Below are positions 1 to 8,436 of a stretch of 64,000 nucleotides of DNA, piece by piece. Where the stretch lies: positions 64,666,782 to 64,730,781 of the forward strand of contig NC_083344.1 in NCBI RefSeq assembly GCF_019175385.1, written 5' to 3'. The position numbers were made by a program, and so were the translations under genes. The notes beneath the pieces are model-generated. The model searched no databases. It was not told the origin of the DNA and worked only from the letters and a program-made list of their open reading frames with translations. Origin of the DNA: Lycium barbarum. Its lineage: Eukaryota; Streptophyta; Magnoliopsida; Solanales; Solanaceae. Position 1 is the stretch's first letter. Each line of letters begins with the position of its first letter.

Positions 1-2526
1 CATTATGAATTCAGAGTTATGTCTTTTGGGCTGACTAATGCTCCTGCGGTATTCATGGATTTAATGAACCGGGTATTCAGGCCATTCTTAGACATGTTCG
101 TAATTGTATTTATCGATGATATCCTGGTTTATTCTCGGTCCGAGGCAGAGCACGCAGATCATCTGAGAGCGGTATTGGGGGTACTTCGGCATCAGGAATT
201 ATATGCAAAATTTTCTAAATGTGAATTCTGGCTGGCTTCAGTGGCATTTCTGGGGCATATTATTGCAGCTGATGGTGTCCGGGTGGATACACAGAAGATT
301 GAGGCCGTGAAAAATTGGCCCAGACCCACGACGCCCACAGAGGTACGTAGTTTCCTGGGGTTAGCTGGCTATTACAGAAGATTTGTGGAAAAGTTTGCTT
401 CGATTTCAGCGCCTTTGACAAGGCTAACTCAGAAGGGAGCCAAGTTCCAGTGGACTGATGCTTGTGAACGAAGCTTCCAGTTGCTGAAAGAGAAGCTGAC
501 TACAGCCCCAGTTCTGACTCTTCCAGAGGGACCCGATGGATATGTTATTTATTGTGACGCTTCTGGTGTGGGATTGGGCTGTGTATTGATGCAGCACGGT
601 AGAGTTATAGCTTATGCTTCTCGGCAACTGAAAAAGCATGAAAAGAATTATCCTACTCACGATCTGGAGCTTGCAGCGGTGATCCATGCCCTGAAGATAT
701 GGAGACATTATTTATATGGCGTTCATGTTGATATCTATACAGATCATAAGAGTCTTCAGTATATTTTCAGACAGAAAGAGCTTAATTTGCGGCAGCGGAG
801 GTGGCTGGAGCTCCTGAAAGACTATGATGTGGATATTCTGTATCATCCGGGCAAGGCTAATGTTGTTGCAGATGCGCTTAGCCGGAAATCTATGGGCAGC
901 CTGGTAGATTTACAGCCAGACAGGAGAGAGATAGTACGTGACATTCATCAGTTGGCTAATCTTGGGGTTCGTCTGGCCGATTCTGGAGGTACACGGATTT
1001 CTGTCCGAGGGGTTTCTGAGTCATCTATTAAGGAAGATATCAAGCGGCATCAATATGAAGATCCTGTTTTGGCACGATACAGAGACACGGCCTATGATAA
1101 GGGGAAGACTCTGTTCGAGTTCACTCCGGACGGGACTTTATTATTCAGGGGCAGGTTGTGTGTACCTGATATTGCAGGTCTTCGGCAGCAGGTTATGAGC
1201 GAGGCACATTATGCTCGCTATTCGGTCCATCCTGGGTCTACAAAGATGTACCATGATCTCCGATGCTTATACTGGTGGGATGGCATGAAACGGGATATCG
1301 CAGAGTTCGTCGCCCAGTGTCCCAATTGTCAACAGGTCAAAATTGAACATCAGAAACCGGGTGGACTGTTGCAGGAAATGGAAATTCCGACGTGGAAGTG
1401 GGAGATCATTAATATGGACTTCATTACAGGGTTGCCTCGCACTCCACGAAAGTATGATTCCATCTGGGTTATTGTTGATAGGCTGACAAAATCAGCCCAT
1501 TTTCTCCCCGTCAGAACTACTTATTCCGCCGAGGATTATGCCAGGCTTTATATTAAAGAAATAGTGAAGCTTCATGGAGTTCCTATATCTATTATCACTG
1601 ACAGAGGTGCTCAGTTCACAGCGAACTTCTGGAGATCTTTTCAGGAAGGATTAGGGACTCAGCTGAGCCTGAGCACAGCTTTCCATCCTCAGAGTGACGG
1701 ACAGGCCGAGCGCACTATCCAGACGCTTGAAGATATGTTGCGGGCCTGCGTTATTGATTTCAGAGGTAGCTGGGAGGATCACTTGCCATTGATTGAATTT
1801 TCTTATAATAACAGCTACCATTCCAGCATCCAGATGGCTCCGTACGAGGCGTTATATGGTAGGAAATGCAGGTCACCTATCGGCTGGTTTGATATTGGCG
1901 AGACAGAATTAATCGGCCCAGATATGATCCAGCAGGCCGTTGATAAGGTGAAACTTATTCGGGAACGACTATTGGCAGCCCAGAGTCGACAAAAATCATA
2001 CGCTGACAAACGGCGTCGTCCTTTGGAATTCCAGGTTGGTGATTGGGTATTTCTGAAGGTATCGCCTATGAAAGGCGTAATGCGGTTCGGCAGAAAGGGT
2101 AAGCTTAGTCCGCGTTATATTGGGCCTTATCTGATCGTGCGGAAAATTGGAAATGTCGCCTATGAGTTAGATTTGCCATCTGACTTGGAAGCGGTACATC
2201 CGGTATTTCACGTCTCTATGCTTCGTAAGTGCATCGGTGACCCTTCCAGAATATTCCCTGCAGATGATATTCAAGTGACGGAGCAACTATCGTACGAGGA
2301 GCAGCCTGTATCTATTTTGGATCGTCAGGTACGGAGGCTCCGTAATAAGGATGTAGCCTCTGTTAAGGTACTGTGGCGGAACGAGAATAGGGAGGAAATG
2401 ACATGGGAGGCCGAAGAGGAAATGAAGAAGAAATACCCTCATTTGTTCCCTATGCCCACAGGTAACCTTGAATCCCTACTTAATTTCATTTTAATACCAA
2501 TCGTATGTCATATGTGTTGTCTATAA
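1..2526 (+). CDS. pol: Element A pol, 3' part (RT, RNase H, integrase, chromodomain); cut by window edge
   Basis: The frame is already open at base 1, so this is the C-terminal part of a Ty3/Gypsy polyprotein; the ATG at 19 is internal. In order: end of reverse transcriptase with the FIDD catalytic motif (Asp codons 115-120), RNase H with YCDASG (Asp at 556) and [10 protein letters not shown], the His/Cys zinc region of integrase (about 1205-1335), and the integrase triad Asp 1417, Asp 1600, Glu 1708 with the usual D-x35-E spacing. A GPY-type region (SPRYIGPY) and a C-terminal chromodomain-like segment (VKVLWRN...MTWEAEEEM) follow. No stop or frameshift interrupts 2.5 kb, so A is probably a young copy. 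Its closest relative here is element H. The enzyme set copies element RNA into DNA and integrates it; the chromodomain is thought to guide integration to chromatin. The tail after KKYPHLF is not recognisable. The assignment is strong; activity cannot be judged because gag and the 5' LTR lie outside. Confidence 0.95.
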   Translation, partial: HYEFRVMSFGLTNAPAVFMDLMNRVFRPFLDMFVIVFIDDILVYSRSEAEHADHLRAVLGVLRHQELYAKFSKCEFWLASVAFLGHIIAADGVRVDTQKIEAVKNWPRPTTPTEVRSFLGLAGYYRRFVEKFASISAPLTRLTQKGAKFQWTDACERSFQLLKEKLTTAPVLTLPEGPDGYVIYCDASGVGLGCVLMQHGRVIAYASRQLKKHEKNYPTHDLELAAVIHALKIWRHYLYGVHVDIYTDHKSLQYIFRQKELNLRQRRWLELLKDYDVDILYHPGKANVVADALSRKSMGSLVDLQPDRREIVRDIHQLANLGVRLADSGGTRISVRGVSESSIKEDIKRHQYEDPVLARYRDTAYDKGKTLFEFTPDGTLLFRGRLCVPDIAGLRQQVMSEAHYARYSVHPGSTKMYHDLRCLYWWDGMKRDIAEFVAQCPNCQQVKIEHQKPGGLLQEMEIPTWKWEIINMDFITGLPRTPRKYDSIWVIVDRLTKSAHFLPVRTTYSAEDYARLYIKEIVKLHGVPISIITDRGAQFTANFWRSFQEGLGTQLSLSTAFHPQSDGQAERTIQTLEDMLRACVIDFRGSWEDHLPLIEFSYNNSYHSSIQMAPYEALYGRKCRSPIGWFDIGETELIGPDMIQQAVDKVKLIRERLLAAQSRQKSYADKRRRPLEFQVGDWVFLKVSPMKGVMRFGRKGKLSPRYIGPYLIVRKIGNVAYELDLPSDLEAVHPVFHVSMLRKCIGDPSRIFPADDIQVTEQLSYEEQPVSILDRQVRRLRNKDVASVKVLWRNENREEMTWEAEEEMKKKYPHLFPMPTGNLESLLNFILIPIVCHMCCL

Positions 2527-2572
2527 TTAGAAACTCCCCCAAGTTATTTTCCAACCCTATAAGATTAATTTT

Positions 2573-2590
2573 ACATTCGAGGACGAATGT
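2573..2590 (+). other. Dyad element upstream of A polypurine tract
   Basis: ACATTCG-AGGA-CGAATGT is a near-perfect inverted repeat (7-bp arms) ending 3 bases before the polypurine tract. The same dyad is found at this place in the other families of the window, on both strands. Its role is unknown. Confidence 0.75.
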
Positions 2591-2593
2591 TCT

Positions 2594-2607
2594 AAAGGGG
2601 GGGAGGA
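2594..2607 (+). other. Polypurine tract of element A
   Basis: AAAGGGGGGGAGGA directly precedes the TGTTATATCCCG start of the 3' LTR, the standard position of the plus-strand DNA primer of LTR retrotransposons. Confidence 0.85.
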
Positions 2608-5600
2608 TGTTATATCCCGTGTTTTCACACGTTTGGAAAAATTCGATAAATATTGGATTCTTGAGATATAAGGTTAAATTTGATAGTTTGTTGAACATAA
2701 GAGTTATGTATGAAAGAATATTATCGTGGAAGTGTGGGATAAGCCTAAGGGCAAAACGTGGAATTTCGGAAATTGGTTTCGGGAATTGCAAAAATAAAAT
2801 TTGTAGCCATTTGGGCTTGCAAAAATAAGAAGCACAATGAGGCCCATTTCTTGATATGGCCCAAACCCATGCCTTTAAGATATTTCCCATGTGCTAATTA
2901 GTGAATATTAGTCTTTAACTCTTAAGAAGGTTCAAGAGAAAAATAAGACAAGGAAAGAAAAACAAGAACAAGAGCAACACTAGAGACCATTTCGGGTTTG
3001 GCATAGAAAAATTACCCCCTCCAAATCTTGCCTCCAAAATTATTTTCTTGTTGGAATCCTACTAATTCTAGGTCCCTTCTCAACTTGGTGTAGTTGGTTT
3101 GGAATAAAGAGGTCTTGTTCCTTCAAGTTGACCTTATATTCAAGTGAAGAAGATTGAGTAAAAAGGTAAGAATTTATCCCTTATTATTGTGTTATGAAGT
3201 CTTGTTTGTGTTGTAGTATGTAGAAATGAGTTGATTGTGTGAAGAAATGGAAGTTTGCAAAGTGGGTGTGTGTTATAGCTATATGGCCGTGAGTATGTAT
3301 ATGTTGTATAGCCACAATGTATAGAATTCATGTTATATCTTAGTTGTGGTTGTGTGAAATGCATATAGGAATTGAAAGTTGCATGAATTTAGTTGATGTT
3401 GATAGAAGGGCATATGGTCGTGTACTATGTTGAAGTTGGAATGGAATGGATTAAGTTTGTTTAGTATGTTAGTTGTGTTATTGAGATTCTTGTAATGTAA
3501 ATGAAGTTAGAATGATAAAAGTTTGTATCGAAATGAAATATGGAAGCTTATGTCGTTTTAGTACGATTTTATGACATTATGAAAATGAAGTTATTAGGTT
3601 GCTAATTATGACAAGTATTGATGAACTTGGAAGAAGGAAACATGTTATGAATACGTATGCCAAAGATTAGGAGTTTTGGATAAATTATGACTATGGCGGA
3701 AAGTTGTATATTATGTATATCGAGTGTATAACTTAAGGAAAATGATATGAAATGTCTCTAAATCTATATTGTGATGATCTTGAGTGATAATGGATGTGAA
3801 ATCAATGATGTTAGTTTGAAAGTTTGGGTTAGAATGAAGGTTATGTCAACTTGTGAGAAAAATTACTAGTTGAAGGATAATTGTGTTTTTAATGTTCTTT
3901 GTTGATGTTGATGTTGATGTTGTTGTTTGGGTTGTTGTTGATTGATTTGGCCGAGTTGAATTCTCGGGGGTGCTATATGTATAGGGGAAGTGCTGCCGAA
4001 ATTTCGGTAGACAAATAAGAGTTGAATTGAACTTGTAGCATCTATAACCTACAATTGGTAAATGTGACCATTTGCAGATTTTCGACGAAACGGAGAGTGA
4101 GCTTGGATAGGCTTAAAAAGCTCAAAAGGTATGTAAAGCTACCCCGATCCTTCTTTTGGCATGTCTAAGTGTTTTAGGATCGGATTCGGGCCTCAAAAGA
4201 CCTTCTTGGCCATCGGAATCCGCAAGAGAAAATCTCAGTTTTTCCTTCAGTAGAATTGAACCATTTTGATATGCTTTCCTGAAATTATGCAAACTTTCTC
4301 TAAACTCCTTGAAAAGCTATAGAATGTCCGTAGAACCTTTATAGGTGACCCCATAAGCTTAAAGGGCGTAATTTGAGCCCACCGCCTTGCTTGTTCCGAG
4401 GTGGGCCCGCTATTCCCGGTTTTGCCCTTAATGTACTAAAGTCTCCTTTTCGAACGATTTTTGAAAGAAACGTTTCGACTACCCTTTTTATTACCTAACG
4501 AATATGGTTTTAAATATTCTATTAAGTCTGATAAATTATTTTGACACTCGGAACGACTTCAGGAAGGTTATGCTTCTGTAATTTATTATGATGTCCGAAA
4601 TGCTTTTATTATGATCCCGTCCGACTTCATTGGATGTGTTTGTCATTAATATGCCTCATCGAGTCTCTGAAAATATTTATGATATTTTAACTGCATTTAG
4701 TTTCTCACTACTCTATTCGTGGATGCCCCAATGATTCCCACACTGAGCCCGGGCCAGGATATGTTGTCAAGCGTAATCCCCTACATTGTTCGCCGTGCCT
4801 CGATGTGAGGGGGCAGGTATACGCGTACATGGGTTTGTGGAGTATGTTGTGCCATGTACGTTTGTTCTGATATGATTTACTATGGCCATCTGATATGACA
4901 TATTGTGTTATGGGGTTATGCCCCTATTCTGATTCTTCTGTGTTGTGGCACCAGCGTCGGGTGGGTGACCACGTTCTGTCTGCCGAGTCCCTTGGCAGGG
5001 GCCGGATTTGATATGACATATGTTTCTGTACACACTCCGCATGTTTTGAAAATATATATTTGATACCTTGTATTTTCTGTTTACTTTCTGTACATTATAT
5101 ACCAGTTATGATTTTGTTTCTGCAACTCAGGCTTTACATATTCAGTACATATTTCGTACTGACCCCCTTTCCTCGGGGGCTGCGTTTTCATGCCGCGCAG
5201 GTACTGACGACAGGTTTGCCGATCCGTCTGTCTAGGATATCTTTTCCGCCATTTGGAGCGCTCTTTTATTCAGAGCCATCTTTTGGTACAGTCTGTCACT
5301 TCTATATGTGTATATTCTCGTTCATGGGTACGGCGGGGCCCTGTCCCGCCATATGATTCTGTTGGTCCATTTAGAGGTCTGTAGACATGTTTGTGGGTTG
5401 GGATCTTTCTGTACAGATATGTGTATGTGTTGTGTTTGGGCGATCCCCTTCGTCGCGGCGGCCGGTCCGCATATATCTAGATGTTGCTTTGTTGGCCCTG
5501 TGAGGCCTTTGTTGGTATTTTCTGCGTGCAGGGTATTTGGGATAGTCCGTAAAACAAAGGAAACTCTGCCGAAATTTTTCTGGAAATTATCTAAATTTAG

Positions 5601-5692
5601 AATAAAGCCTTGTTGGCTTCTGCCATATACTAGAATGCGTTTCAGTGCCCAGATCGGGCACTAGTCACGGCCTACGGGGTTGGGTCGTGACA
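2608..5692 (+). repeat. 3' LTR of element A (3085 bp)
   Basis: The LTR begins TGTTATATCCCG right after the polypurine tract and ends GGGTCGTGACA, giving the TG...CA boundary of a Ty3/Gypsy LTR. Its mate lies left of the window, so age and target-site duplication cannot be checked; the 5 bases after it are TATAC. Inside are two splice-donor-like sites (AAAAGGTAAG near 3166 and AAAGGTATGTAAAGC near 4124), the GAAGTGCTGCCGAAATTTCGG motif near 3987, a three-hairpin module at 5143-5200 and a terminal hairpin AGTGCCC/GGGCACT at 5644-5662. The open frames inside (5060-5356, 5308-5664) have no family resemblance and are taken as chance. Confidence 0.92.
5143..5200 (+). other. Conserved three-hairpin module in LTR A
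   Basis: Three adjacent inverted repeats: CAGTAC (5143-5148)/GTACTG (5156-5161); CCCCC (5163-5167)/GGGGG (5175-5179); CTGCG (5180-5184)/CGCAG (5196-5200). The same ordered set recurs at 6531-6587, 14273-14322, 21424-21500, 40430-40486 (reverse), 45022-45077 (reverse) and its copy 53112-53167, with matching changes in the arms. Function unknown; a structured RNA or 3'-processing element is an inference. Confidence 0.6.
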
Positions 5693-5827
5693 TATACATC
5701 CTTCAATCATTAAATATACTTAATAATGATTCGTTCCTCATAATCCAAAGTTATTTTGCTTAGCCATAGCTCGACATACTTACGTTCAAATTTACTAAGT
5801 GCTTCTCTGAAAGTACGGGGTGTAACA
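5693..5827 (-). repeat. Terminal fragment of a minus-strand LTR (X)
   Basis: Read on the minus strand from 5827, the sequence begins TGTTACACCCCG, an LTR start like that of element B (TGTTACACCCC), and runs 135 bp until the end of LTR A at 5692. It separates LTR A from the gag fragment of element C. The likely history is that X inserted in C and A later inserted in X. The rest of X would lie left of the window. Only the terminus supports this call. Confidence 0.45.
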
Positions 5828-6006
5828 GATGGCTGCTCTGAATAACCAAAAGAATGATTCGCCTGCTTCTGCATCTGCTAAAAATCAACTTGCTGGTAAT
5901 GCTAACAATTATAATCAGAATGCTTGTAACAGCGGCAAGGAAAAGGAAGTTGCTAATACTTCTGGTGGAGGGATAACTCGACTTTATGGGCTGACTCGTA
6001 GAGAGG
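5828..6006 (+). pseudogene. Gag-to-protease linker fragment of element C
   Basis: An open frame starting at the ATG of 5829 gives an Asn/Ser/Ala-rich stretch (MAALNNQKNDSPASASAKNQ...) followed by GGGITRLYGLTRREA. The latter matches the linker before the protease in the other elements ([15 protein letters not shown] in H, QPRMYALAGRQDLES in B). It is therefore the disordered end of Gag rather than an independent gene, and the ATG need not be a start. The fragment is cut on the left by LTR X and on the right by the truncated LTR of B, where the frame continues a short way into LTR sequence and stops at 6071. No zinc knuckle is preserved. Confidence 0.6.
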
Positions 6007-6988
6007 CAGTTAATGATGTTAACTACGATCCATTGATGTTTTTCATTGTATACACTCACCTTATATGCTAATTCCTTCAAGGTGAGGTAGAATGCTTATG
6101 AATGCTCCATAATGGAATCGGGGGTTCACGACCTTATGTCACCCCGATAAAGTATAGCTGTCTTTGAGTTCTATGCATGCATTATGACGAGTACATGATG
6201 ATGATATTACACCGCGCCTATATGCCCGGGCAGACACCGCTAAGCCGTGCAGCGTATACACCATGTCTAGGTGGCATGGGCAGACACCACTAGTGGGCGG
6301 CATGAGATGGTACCCCGGACGCGGGAGGCCTAGACGTGGGCTAATGATTATCACACCGTACCTATATGGTCGGGCAGCTTATACATATATGCATACATGA
6401 TATGATGATTATTATGGAGTAAGCCAGCATGCATTATTTCTTTTATAACTGATAGTCAGTTACAGGATGCTCCTCATTTGATGCTTCCTTATTTCATTGA
6501 TGTATTGTTTTTGTTGATGCCTTACATACTCAGTACAATGTTCGTACTGACGTCCGTTTTCTTTGGACGCTGTGTTCATGCCCACAGGTCGACAGGGAGG
6601 TGATCAAGACTCGTAGGTGCTATTAGCTGACTGGAGAGCACTCTATTGTTCCGGAGGTGCCATTGATTTATTCTTTTGTGTATATACATGTATTTTGGGC
6701 ACGGCGGGTTCCTGTCCCGTCCCTATGTCTAGCACTCTAGTAGAGGCTCGTAGATACGTATGTGTGGGTAGCATGGTCTCACGATGTCCTTATTGTATGT
6801 ATATTATTTTGTTAGCCGAAGGGCTTATGTATATAACGGTAATTATGTTCAAAGTGAAAAATGGTTTTCCTATGATTTGAGTATAAGATTAATGAATGAA
6901 CGCTTGATGTGTACGATGGGTCATGGTATGAGCGGTGCTCGATGGTTAGCCCCGGGTACCCGTCAAGGCCCCTAGTTGGATTGTGACA
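6007..6988 (+). repeat. 5' LTR of element B, truncated at its 5' side
   Basis: This matches the last ~975 bp of the 3' LTR of B (about 13745-14722) and ends in TTGTGACA before the PBS. The missing U3 part contained the TATA-like box and palindrome array seen in the 3' LTR, so this copy lacks its promoter. The conserved hairpin module lies at 6531-6587 (CAGTAC/GTACTG, CGTCC/GGACG, CTGTG/CACAG). The left junction shares TAATGATGTTAAC with the 3' LTR, and AATGATGTT is plausible as microhomology with the lost protease sequence of C. Confidence 0.85.
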
Positions 6989-6992
6989 AAAG

Positions 6993-7004
6993 TGGTATCA
7001 GAGC
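6993..7004 (+). other. Primer binding site of element B
   Basis: TGGTATCAGAGC lies 4 bases after the LTR end and is complementary to the 3' end of plant initiator tRNA-Met, the usual primer for minus-strand DNA synthesis in these elements. Confidence 0.9.
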
Positions 7005-7050
7005 AGCTCAGTCCTAGGAAGTGTCTACGAGCCGTGTCTAGTAGAGTCTT

Positions 7051-7083
7051 GTTTATGGTGTGTTGCGCGCCACACTAATAAAC
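7051..7083 (+). other. Leader stem-loop with self-complementary GCGCGC loop (B)
   Basis: 46 nt after the PBS, arms GTTTAT/ATAAAC and GTGTG/CACAC enclose the 8-nt loop TTGCGCGC. The homologous hairpin of element H has loop TTGTGCAC. A palindromic 6-mer in an apical loop downstream of the PBS is the arrangement of retroviral dimerization initiation sites; that this site works so is an inference. Confidence 0.6.
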
Positions 7084-7195
7084 AGGCGGCTACAGGGCAT
7101 TTAGGAAAAATCACCATCTTTCATCTTAAGAGATCGTGCGATAGAGCTGTGTTATAAGATTTTCTCCTCCTTAATAGTGTGCTATGATTTCAGAA

Positions 7196-8436
7196 ATGTC
7201 GCCAAAGGGAAAAGCTACAGCCGCCCAGAAGGGCAAGACTACGATGAAAAGGTTGATAGAAAAAGAGCCGCCAATGAATGTAGAAGAGGGAGAATCACAT
7301 AATGAGACTCCATCTAATACTTCTCCCACTCCGCCTATTATAGAAGAACAAGAAGGGGCTTCAGCTCCAGCTCCTATGCCTCCAGTTCCTTCACTGGCTA
7401 CTTCGGGTCAACAAGTGACCGAGGCTATTCATCTATTGACGCAGTTAGTTACCGCCCAGGCACAGTGGCAGAATGCGGGTCTAAGTGATCGGGCAGCTAG
7501 TACCAGAGCTCGTGATTTCATAAGTTTGAATCCTCCGGTGTTTTTTGGATCAAAGCCGAATAAAGACCCGCAAAGTTTTATTGATGAAATGTTGAGAACA
7601 TTGAAGATTATTCATGCCTCCGAAACTGAATCTGTGGAGTTGGCATCTTATAGACTCAGAGATGTGGCGGTATTATGGTACAATAATTGGATATCATCAA
7701 GAAAAGAGAATGTGCCTCCTCCCGTTTGGCAAGAATTTGTAGATGCCTTCATCTGCCACTATTTGCCACCCGAGATCCGCCGACCTAGAGCGGATAGGTT
7801 TTTAAATTTGAAACAAGAAAATATGAGTGCCCGGGAGTATAGCCTTCAGTTTAATTCATTGGCTAGATATGCCCCAACTATGGTGGCCGACATAGGGGAT
7901 AGAGTGCACAGATTCGTGAGTAGATTAGGGTCACATTTGTTCAAGGACTGCTTGACGGTTTCGTTGCAAGATGGATGGATATTTCCCGCATTCAAGCCAT
8001 GGCCAGAATTTAGAAGGACAACAACATCCGCAAAGGGGTGATCGTGGTATTGATAGAGGGCAAACAAGAGGGCCAGATCTATGGGGGCAGGTAGTGATTA
8101 TAGAGGGGGATCAAGGCAGGCATATCTAGACACTCAGGCCAGTCGGTGACTAGTGCGCCTCCACGATTTGCAGGTAGGAGATTTCATCGCTCCGTTCCTT
8201 CAGGATAGGGTCAGAGTTCGAGGGCCTCATATTCTCAGTTTGGGGGAGATTATAGCCAGAGGTGATCCCCCAGTACCGCAATGCAGCCAGTGCGGTAGAT
8301 TACATTCCGGACAGTGTCGCCAAGGTAAAGATACTTGCTATGCCTGTGGCCAGGTTGGGCACATGATGCGAGATTGCCCGTCAATGAGTGGTAGAGTTGG
8401 GTTCCAGCCACAAGATCAGCGGCTGGTTCTTCTTCA
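7196..8436 (+). pseudogene. gag: Element B gag, frameshifted
   Basis: Gag is the structural protein that packages element RNA. I take the ATG at 7196 ([14 protein letters not shown]) because element H starts [13 protein letters not shown]; the in-frame ATG at 7184 is less likely. The capsid-like region (FFGSKPNKDPQSFIDEML ... [22 protein letters not shown]) is intact to about 7970. A one-base loss near 7974 shifts the frame (DGWIFP for DGMDIS in J) and a second near 8008 shifts it again, and a TGA occurs near 8147. The zinc knuckle CYACGQVGHMMRDC (CX2CX4HX4C, about 8335-8376) survives in another frame. No full-length Gag can be made. Neighbours: leader hairpin upstream, protease downstream. 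Confidence 0.85.

Noticed and set aside
5060..5664. Two overlapping + frames of 98 and 118 codons
   Set aside because: Within LTR A over the hairpin module; the corresponding region of other LTRs does not keep these frames.
5829..6071. 80-codon frame that looks like an independent small gene
   Set aside because: The GGGITRLYGLTRREA stretch matches the Gag-protease linker of neighbouring elements, and the frame ends inside LTR B sequence; re-annotated as a fragment of element C.
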